Shown here: positions 57,858 to 64,000 of the stretch, piece by piece
How the letters are laid out: each line of letters opens with the position of its first letter
Position numbering within the stretch: position 1 is the stretch's first letter
Source: Lepiota brunneoincarnata
Lineage: Eukaryota > Basidiomycota > Agaricomycetes > Agaricales > Agaricaceae
DNA: 64,000 bases
Assembly (NCBI GenBank): GCA_023014365.1
Contig: JAEBUN010000009.1
Location: forward strand, 1,054,001-1,118,000
Reading direction: 5' to 3'
Notes under the pieces: generated by a model
Database searches by the model: none
What the model saw: the letters and a program-made list of their open reading frames with translations, nothing else
Told to the model about the DNA's origin: nothing
Made by a program: the position numbers and the translations under genes

Positions 57858-59314
57858 GTCTTCGCGCCACTCCTGGTGTCCAAATACTGGCTTGCCGAGG
57901 GCGTACCATCCGTCAGACCACTAAGCTTAGCCTGTATCTGGGCCAATTGCTCGGCCAAAGACTGTATCTCGACGTTATCATCCTTTCTTGTCATAAGCTT
58001 AACCTTTGGGGTACTCCCAGCGTGGATGGCAGCTGTCTCCAACATTTCCATGCGCTGCTTCAGACGGCGGATTTCTTCTTCCGCTGGCGACCTTTGGTTT
58101 TCTGACCTCGGGAACGCTCTCTGTGCAAACACTGCTGACGTTGGTACTTGCGGTAACTCAGGCTCAACCTCCGGCAGTTCTGGTATCTGAACGAAGAGTT
58201 GTCCCTTTGTCGCATAGTACTTTGCCACTTTCTCTTTAATAGGCCCTTCTCCTCGAGGGATACTCGAGCCGTCTCCCATATATATTTTGTTCCCTTCGAC
58301 TCTAATTTGGCCGGCTTGTTTATCCGCCTCCATGTCCGGGCAGAATAACCAACTATGCCCTAATAACCAGCAGTAGAAACACTTGCGATCGGAAAGCGAC
58401 CCTGCCGGCCCACTTCCGGTATTCCTCTGGGCGTGATTATAACCGGCATGATTATGTCCGTCTTTCGCCGAGCTCTCTAAATATGTTTTTAAGGTATGCC
58501 CCTGGATATTCATGAGGTCCTTAAGCTCAGCGAGGCCACCTGCCATCTGCGAGACTTCATCCTGAAATTTCTGCTTTAAGCTTTGCAGTTCTCGCTTTAC
58601 CACCGGGTCATAAGTCCCTGTTCCGGACGTCGCAGGTGGATGGCTCATCGATGCCGAGTTTACCGGCCTCAAATCCTGATGAAGGGATCGCATAAGTGTT
58701 TTGCCAATTGAAATTTCGACAGCTTTATCCACAACAATCCTCCAATCATAGGGGTCCTCTTCGCGTAAATCCTTCGCAGTCAGTGCCGACCCATCACTTG
58801 CGGTTCTACGCGCCCCGGTGATCGCTAATCTCGCATTGAGCACATCCTGGAACACCGAGTCCAGTGCGCTCGTAAATAACTCGACTAGCTCTCGGTTCGA
58901 GACTACTGCCAGCGACTTTAGACACTTCTCTGCTTCGAGAATGAATCGCCTTTTAAAGTCCAAGACTTTATGCTCCTCATTCATCGCAATGCCTCTACTC
59001 TCTGCGCAGAGTTCCCTCAAGCGTTGCACTGAGCCCTGCTCGGCTGCCACAGCCTCGGGATACTCTTTCTTTAATCTCTCTACGAAGCCTGTCCAGCTTC
59101 CTGCTAAGAACTCCGCAAAACTCATCCACTCTTCACGGATATCCTGGTCCACATATGACACCGCCCAATTTATTCTTTCTGCCTCGTCCGTCGTCTTCGT
59201 TATCGTGAAGAGACGTTCCAGCGTCCAGAGATAATTTCTCAATGTCTGTGGTTTTGATGCATCCCACCTGGGAGCATTATTGCTAAAGGGAATTGGCATA
59301 CGCTCGTGTCCCAT
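57833..59314 (-). CDS. Element E gag
   Basis: First in-frame ATG at 59314 (MGHERMPIPFSNN) gives 493 residues; the frame is open upstream without any ATG through the primer site (59880), so a non-AUG start or a spliced leader is possible. Capsid-like region WTLERLFTITKTTDEAERINWA... to about residue 250, coiled segment (VVKRELQSLKQKFQDEVSQM), zinc knuckle CFYCWLLGHSWLFC (CX2CX4HX4C), then a C-terminal helical region ending SESGF*. The stop TAA (57835-57833) directly follows the slippery heptamer. No internal stops. Confidence 0.85.
   Translation of the reverse strand: MGHERMPIPFSNNAPRWDASKPQTLRNYLWTLERLFTITKTTDEAERINWAVSYVDQDIREEWMSFAEFLAGSWTGFVERLKKEYPEAVAAEQGSVQRLRELCAESRGIAMNEEHKVLDFKRRFILEAEKCLKSLAVVSNRELVELFTSALDSVFQDVLNARLAITGARRTASDGSALTAKDLREEDPYDWRIVVDKAVEISIGKTLMRSLHQDLRPVNSASMSHPPATSGTGTYDPVVKRELQSLKQKFQDEVSQMAGGLAELKDLMNIQGHTLKTYLESSAKDGHNHAGYNHAQRNTGSGPAGSLSDRKCFYCWLLGHSWLFCPDMEADKQAGQIRVEGNKIYMGDGSSIPRGEGPIKEKVAKYYATKGQLFVQIPELPEVEPELPQVPTSAVFAQRAFPRSENQRSPAEEEIRRLKQRMEMLETAAIHAGSTPKVKLMTRKDDNVEIQSLAEQLAQIQAKLSGLTDGTPSASQYLDTRSGAKTWNSESGF
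57836..57842 (-). promoter_or_regulatory. Candidate -1 slippery site, gag to pro
   Basis: Minus-strand G GGT TTC in the gag frame, directly followed by the gag stop TAA. It is a canonical X XXY YYZ heptamer; slipping by -1 enters the pro frame, which is open there. Confidence 0.75.
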
Positions 59315-59861
59315 TTTTCTAGCTGTAGTCGTCGTCGACGGCGTAGTTTGGTTTGTCTGTACAGTTGGAGTTGACTGTGATATCTGTGGTACCGTGGGGG
59401 CACCAAAAGGGTTCGTATGAAACGAGTTTTGGTTTGGTAACGCTAAGCTTAGCGTAGGAACGGTCTGACCGTCCTGGTTTTCGGTGTGCAGAATATGCGC
59501 TATGTTGCGAGCTGAGGCTGGCAGCCTTATAGTAATTCTGGGAGCAGTAGAGATCGGTGGTACGGCTTCTCTCAAAGCTGCAACTGCTGAACCACTCGCT
59601 GTGTTCGCAGCTAAAGCGCTAACGGGATCTTTTCGCTTTCGAGAGGTACTAGCGGCGATGAGGCCTTCAGAACCTTCTGGACGATTGGAGTTCCGAGTAG
59701 TTCTCTGTTTTGGTGGGTCGACCTTCCTGAGACTGCTCTCGAAGGACGTTTTGGGTGACTTTACGGTCTTTGCTTGAACCTTTTTCTGCTTCGCAGGTGA
59801 AAGGCGGGCCAGTGTCCAAGTCTTTTGGTGTTTTGTCTCGTGAAATTCAACTGAAAACCCC

Positions 59862-59878
59862 CCTCGCGGTGGGCTCCA
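59862..59878 (-). promoter_or_regulatory. Element E primer binding site, tRNA type
   Basis: On the minus strand TGGAGCCCACCGCGAGG, two bases inside the 5' LTR. It starts TGG as the complement of a tRNA CCA end, unlike the self-priming sites of A, B and D. I cannot name the tRNA. Confidence 0.65.
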
Positions 59879-59880
59879 GA

Positions 59881-61165
59881 TGAAAAGGTAAAAACGTTCA
59901 TATGTTTTAATATGGATAGTGGGCTTGTTTTCACTAAGCTTAGCCGAAATTCGATAAGCTTAAGCTAATACAAGTGGAATGAGATAGATAAGGAACAGTT
60001 TCGTCTTTTAGGGTGTTCTGGGGGTGCGTTCTGACAGCGAAATTCAAGAGAGTAGTGTTTTAGAGGTTAACGAACAGCCGTTGAAGTTATCTTAGCCGTA
60101 CGGTGCAACAATGAAAGGACAATCCCTGTCAATTCAAAGCGCGGGGTCTCTAGTCTCTGGTCTCTGGTCTCTGTCTCTGTCTCTGTCTCTAGCACTCTGG
60201 AACTCTAAACTCTGAACTCTGGTCTCTGTCTCTGTCTCTGGGTTGGTCGACGACCGAAGAATTCACACTTAACGACGCACACTAAATAGCCCTCTGAAAC
60301 CGTTCTTGATCACGGCTTGCAGACTTGCGTGTGGAAGCGGGGGTGAGACCTCTTGCTTCTCCACGAACAAGTGCGACCGTATTTATATTGTTTAGATACA
60401 TACGAGAGATAGTAAATATGAAATAGAAAACAATAAGCTTAATTGTTACAGGCACTGTAGAACATTTTGGAAGGTTCGGCAGCATTTCTACCTTGCCCTG
60501 GGTTATGGGTTTTTCTCTGATTAACGAATGGCAATCCAGCCAGACGTGTTTCGTGCTCGTCTGCATTATTCTGCGTCCACATGAGCGCGTTAAGACTCCA
60601 GATCAATTATGATCGGAATGTATAGCGGATGGACAGTCCCTTGATCCGTTGTAATTAATCTCAGTTAAGCAATAGGCCGAGGTGCCGGGACCCACAAAGC
60701 ACTCGTTAATTAGGAGTCTTTGATATTTCTAGGGTTTTGGGCATCGGGTGTCGCCTCCCGAACGTTGAACGTTCCGTTCCGTGGTCCGGTCATCATTATT
60801 GGGCTCGCTTTCGACGTAATACTCCTGCGACAGCCGCTAGGTACATTCTTTATATTCAAACGCATCCGGGTTCATCAGAAAACTGCTCGTAAGGTCCCTT
60901 GATGCGACCGGAGTATACTCGATAGACTATGTAGAGTCCTGAATCCCTCTGGAAAGCGTTCCGATAGTTTGGTTCACTAAGCTTAGTGATAATGAACTGG
61001 TTTGAACACCTCCAAGGCTCAAATATCCTCAATTCGGTCGAACTGGCTACTACGGGACATAGTACCAATCCTCTATAGAGTTCTTTAATGATATAGCCAA
61101 TGATTCTATGTAGAGAATCGTTCCGGAGTATGGAATTCATGTATAGGCGTGAAATTGGCGTATCA
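59881..61165 (-). repeat. Element E 5' LTR
   Basis: 1285 bp, same length as 47323-48607. TAAGCTTA at 59935, 59955, 60434 and 60978, at the same relative places. Confidence 0.94.
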
Positions 61166-63552
61166 GCGAGAACGGAGAGGACTCCATGGAGATACAATCG
61201 GGAGAAGAAGATTATGAGTCAGAGGAAAGCGATGGAACATCGCACAGCAGTAGCGAGAGTACTGACTCATTGTAATATAAATAACACTAGGATGCCATCA
61301 GCCAGGATGTGCATCATGGTCAGGACTGCGCACGACCAGTAGAACAGCCAAGTAACCTATAACGAGTATATAGCACCTCATAGGTATATAAGGTCTGTAC
61401 AAGTAGAGATTAAAGCCTCAAGCTTTAATCTTGTTAACAGCGGTCGTTTACCTCTCTGCCTTAACTTGGCGTCTTCCCTCGTTATCTCATTGAGCGCGAT
61501 CCACTAAGCTCTATAAGGCCAACCGTCTCGGACACCTTGTAGAGTGATTGAAGGCCGTCTCCAGTTATCCTCGGATACAGAAGGAGCACGGATCATAACA
61601 CAGGACCAAGTCTGTATAGACATCCTGTGTCAAACCCTGTGCTACTCAAGAGTGAACCCCTAACCTGGGTAACAAGCTGTCCTGTACCAACATGACATCA
61701 ATGGAATACAGAAACCTGTATCATTCTATTCAAAGACATTTGGACCAGTGGAATGAAACTACAACATCTATGACAGGGAACTCCTTGCTATTATCTGAGC
61801 CCTTGAAGAATGGCACCACTATCTCCTTGGCAGCCCCCATACTGTCTGTATCAGAACAGACCACCAAAACCTCATGTATTGGCGTAAACCCCAGAAAATC
61901 AACCACCGACAAGCACAATGGGTCCAGACCCTCACTGACTACAACTTTAAATTGGAACACATTCCAGGATCAAAGATCCCTGCACCAGATGCTCTATCAA
62001 GACATCCAGACCACATCCCTGATGAAGATAACGATAATGAAGATGTTACCATGCTTCCAAACAACCTCTTTGTCGCCACAGCCGACATAAAAGATCAACA
62101 CCTGATCATAGTACTCCCAGAACATCTCTTTACCACCACTGTAGATATGGAACTCCAAGAAAGAATCACGGAATCACCCAAATACAATGCTAGAACCACC
62201 AAAGCATTCAAACTCCTGAAAGAAACCCACCCCAATGCCACTGATAAAGATTTCAGAACAGTCCCAACCTCAAATGGTCCACTCCTCACGTTCCAAGAAC
62301 ATGTCATCATTCCAGAAGACCTCCAACTCAGACATGATGTCATCACAAGATATCATGACCACCCTACACATGGCCACCCTGGAGAACAAGAAACATACTG
62401 TCTTGCCAAGAAAGAAGTATATTGGCCAGGAATGTCAACGTTCATAAAGAACTATGTCAAAGGCTGTCCCAAATGTCAGCAACACAAGATCATATGCAGA
62501 CCAGATCATGCACTGACTCAACTGATCCCACCATCATCTTCCAAGTGCCCATTTGCTCAAATCTCATGGGATCTTATCACTGGTCTACTGCCTAGCACTG
62601 GCCATAATGCGATATTATCTGTGGTGGACCACAGCCTTATGAAGGGGGTAACTTTCACCCCAACCTCAGATCGATCAAATGCTGACGACATTGGACAACT
62701 ATTAATAGAAAAAGTCTTCACTAGATTTGGACTACCTGACAAAATCATATCAGATTGAGGTTCCAGATTTGCTGCCAACTCCCTCCAAGAACTAGCCAAA
62801 TGATTAAACATCCAACAAGCATTCTCAACCGCATACCACTCCCAGACAGATGGCTCCACTGAATGATACAACCAGGAAATTGAAACCTACCTCACCATAT
62901 ATTGCACCAGGAACCCCCTTGACTGGTCAGAAACCCTCCCTATTGCCGAATTTGCACACAACTCCAAAATACATGCCTCAAGGCAGAAATCCCCATTTGA
63001 ACTAATCATGGGATACAACCCTCCACCAATACCCACGGTAATGGAAACATCAAACTTTCCATCAGTAGACAAATGCATCAGACTCCTTGATGATGCCAGA
63101 AAAGAAGCACATGTGGCACATCAACTCTCCGCTGATATTATGAAACAAAGAACCAGAAGAACTGTCAAACCCCTTGAAACATGTCAAAAAGTATGGCTAG
63201 AAGCCAAGAACCTCAAACTCCCCTTCATCTCCAACAAGATATCCCCAAAAAGACTAGGACCTTTCCTTATCTCAGAAGTCTTATCACCATTCACATACAA
63301 ACTAAAACTTCCAATCAAATGGAAGATACATCTGGTGTTCCACCAAAATCTTCTAACTCCATATACCGAAACAGAAGCATACGGATCTCACCCGACTCCA
63401 CTACCACCAGACATCATCAATGAAGAAGAAGAATATGAGATAGAAGCTATTCTTAATCACTGCTGATATCATGGAAAACTCCAATACTACATCAAATGGA
63501 AAGGATACTCCCACATGGAGAACGAATGGATCACTGATGAAACACTCTATGC

Positions 63553-64000
63553 AGCATCAGTTCTTCAATCCCTACCCAAACAACCACCACCTGAAAGACC
63601 TGCCACCTCTACCCACTCAAAACTCAGGGAGCCGATTCATAGAACATCTACCCCATCCTCCAGTCCTCAACCCTCAACAAGTACAAGAACTTGTGACAAC
63701 ACTTCGCAACAGGAACCCCCAAGAACATCTTCACCCCTCACATCACCACTTGGATCACCGGTACACTCACCACCTCGATCCAGTTCCCCTATACAATCTG
63801 AATCATCCAAAGTTAGCCCCACTACTGGGTCTATTCACACTTCCGATGAGGAATCCACAACCCCTGACACTGACAATATGGCCTCCTCCAAAAAGATCAA
63901 TACACCCCCAACCTTTAATGGAGAAACCAACTACTACTGCCTCTGGAAGGACACAGTACAATTATACATTGATGCAAAGCCTGGTGCCTTTTCTGATGAC
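63553..64000 (+). pseudogene. Gypsy-D relic: N-terminal gag region, 5'-truncated, cut by window
   Basis: From about 63553 the sequence follows Gypsy-D from about 40812 (AGCATCAGTTCTTCAATCCC) through the gag ATG (MASSKKINTPPTFNGE, about 63878) to the window end. LTR, primer site and leader are absent; the left side is A2 chromodomain sequence. The pre-ATG gag frame is still open here, which supports its being coding. Older than D at 39512, with many C-to-T changes. Confidence 0.85.

Larger units (their letters stand above)
47323..61165 (-). mobile_element. Element E: 13.8-kb LTR retrotransposon with two spliced antisense genes
   Basis: 1285-bp LTRs at 47323-48607 and 59881-61165, TGAAAAGG...GTATCA, with a 4-bp GCGA duplication. 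I count about nine differences between the LTRs, all transitions at CpG, so it is a recent insertion. Minus strand: gag, pro and pol in three successive -1 frames. Plus strand, filling the 4.3 kb between pol and the 3' LTR: two intron-containing genes. The element is peppered with TAAGCTTA (28 exact copies), absent from the surrounding elements as far as I can see. It has a tRNA-type primer site and no chromodomain. It is the youngest layer, inside D, inside A3, inside A2. Confidence 0.93.
45857..61280 (+). pseudogene. Gypsy-D ORF4, overlaps ORF3 and runs into the 3' LTR; now split by E
   Basis: ATG at 45857 (MDAFSSGKESYPWR), about 400 codons in the internal region in a frame different from both pol and ORF3, then without a stop across the LTR boundary at 47056 (YERDNVMNSPDREEQ) into the acidic LTR ORF. 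Element E now interrupts it at 47322; the remaining codons lie at 61170-61280, ending SSESTDSL*. The middle contains VNIVERLPQAITRSTARETL and EPIVIDLTQD. Codons overlap pol (45857-45917) and ORF3 (to 47013). The layout recalls retroviral genes that use U3 (nef, sag), with no sequence relation implied. Unknown function. Confidence 0.6.
39512..61600 (+). mobile_element. Gypsy-D chromovirus, complete, with element E in its 3' LTR
   Basis: Perfect CAGGA duplication (39507-39511, 61601-61605) in the A3 3' LTR. 5' LTR 39512-40209 (698 bp). 3' LTR 47056-47322 plus 61170-61600, also 698 bp without E. Without E and its duplication the element is 8242 bp. Order: gag, pol (-1), ORF3, ORF4, with ORF4 continuing into the 3' LTR. 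Only two TGA codons break pol, so it is fairly young. Confidence 0.95.
47056..61600 (+). repeat. Gypsy-D 3' LTR, split by element E
   Basis: 47056-47322 and 61170-61600, total 698 bp like the 5' LTR. Only scattered transitions separate the two. E sits between GCGA duplications (47319-47322, 61166-61169). Confidence 0.95.
21005..61674 (+). mobile_element. Gypsy-A copy A3, split by A4, F2, G and D
   Basis: Plus strand, perfect AGCTG duplication (21000-21004, 61675-61679) in A2 RNase H. After subtracting A4, F2, G and D (with E) and their duplications, 8192 bp remain, against 8191 for intact A4. Parts: 5' LTR 21005-21388, leader and gag to 23566, pol 23567-25304 / 33496-33841 / 35714-37470, ORF3/ORF4 region to 39158, 3' LTR 39197-39511 / 61606-61674. 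Decay is intermediate between A2 and A4. Confidence 0.93.
39197..61674 (+). repeat. A3 3' LTR, split by Gypsy-D
   Basis: TGTTATCAG at 39197 to 39511, then Gypsy-D (39512-61600), then 61606-61674 ending GGTAACA. CAGGA is duplicated around D. Confidence 0.93.
12606..63552 (+). mobile_element. Gypsy-A copy A2, outermost nested element
   Basis: Plus-strand A element, now spread over 51 kb. Pieces: 5' LTR 12606-12629 plus 14047-14407; leader and gag 14408-16581; pol 16582-16701, 18561-19893, 20604-21004 and 61680-63552. It is interrupted by D solo LTRs (12630-14041, 19894-20603), repeat F1 (16702-18560) and copy A3 (21005-61674). Each insert has its own target duplication. At 63553 the sequence switches to a D-family gag region without an LTR, so the A2 3' end is missing. 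It is the oldest and most decayed A copy, as expected for the outer layer. Confidence 0.88.
16582..63552 (+). pseudogene. A2 pol in four pieces
   Basis: Protease start 16582-16701; protease and RT 18561-19893 (LIDSGAQGNF about 18637, [10 protein letters not shown] about 19818); RT and connection 20604-21004; RNase H to chromodomain 61680-63552. The last piece has the RNase H end, integrase HHCC and core (61874-62757 open) and the tether region 63008-63465. Stops inside domains are TGA, for example at 62755-62757. The pieces join in register across F1, the D solo LTR and A3 when one copy of each target duplication is dropped. It ends abruptly in the chromodomain at about 63552. Confidence 0.88.

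Noticed and set aside
1..64000. CRISPR arrays, tRNA or rRNA genes, bacterial operons
   Set aside because: None seen. Spliced genes, LTR elements and CpG decay indicate a eukaryotic nuclear region. The E primer site resembles a tRNA end complement but is not a tRNA gene.

Overview
The window reads as repeat-rich, probably heterochromatic DNA of a filamentous basidiomycete (mushroom-type fungus). This rests on chromodomain Ty3/Gypsy elements, 46-61 nt spliceosomal introns, a Zn2Cys6-type cysteine cluster and heavy CpG-to-TpG decay; it is inference, as no host marker gene is present. Almost every base belongs to LTR retrotransposons nested in one another. Family letters A, B, D, E, F and G are my own labels (there is no C).

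Layout. 1-12067: Gypsy-A copy A1, minus strand, 3' end cut off by the window, with a Gypsy-B element (3258-9962) inside its gag; B itself holds a solo LTR (5346-5865). 12068-12605: about 540 bp that may be old host sequence. 12606-63552: Gypsy-A copy A2, plus strand, the outermost layer. Its 5' LTR holds a minus-strand D-type solo LTR, which holds a plus-strand D-type solo LTR. Its pol holds repeat F1 and another D solo LTR, and is then split at 21004 by copy A3 (21005-61674). A3 in turn holds A4 (25305-33495, minus, the freshest copy), repeat F2 (33842-35709), solo LTR G (38082-38392) and, in its 3' LTR, Gypsy-D (39512-61600). Gypsy-D's own 3' LTR holds the 13.8-kb element E (47323-61165). 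From 63553 a 5'-truncated D copy runs off the window. Target-site duplications were read by eye for every complete insertion. With the inserts removed, A3 is 8192 bp and A4 is 8191 bp, an independent check on the boundaries.

Genes. Families A, B and D are chromoviruses (gag, then protease-RT-RNase H-integrase-chromodomain in the -1 frame). Each shows the Tf1-type self-priming signature: the sequence just inside the 5' LTR is complementary to 10-12 nt about 34 nt downstream of a TATA box in the LTR. Families A and D also carry overlapping reading frames 3' of pol: ORF3 with CCHC knuckles, and ORF4, which in D continues into the 3' LTR. Element E differs: tRNA-like primer site, gag/pro/pol in three frames joined by two canonical -1 slippery heptamers, two spliced genes on the opposite strand, and 28 exact copies of the palindrome TAAGCTTA.

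Most copies are inactive. In A4, B and D every premature stop I identified is TGA, consistent with CpG deamination of CGA codons. The most unusual parts are element E as a whole and the ORF3/ORF4 modules of families A and D.
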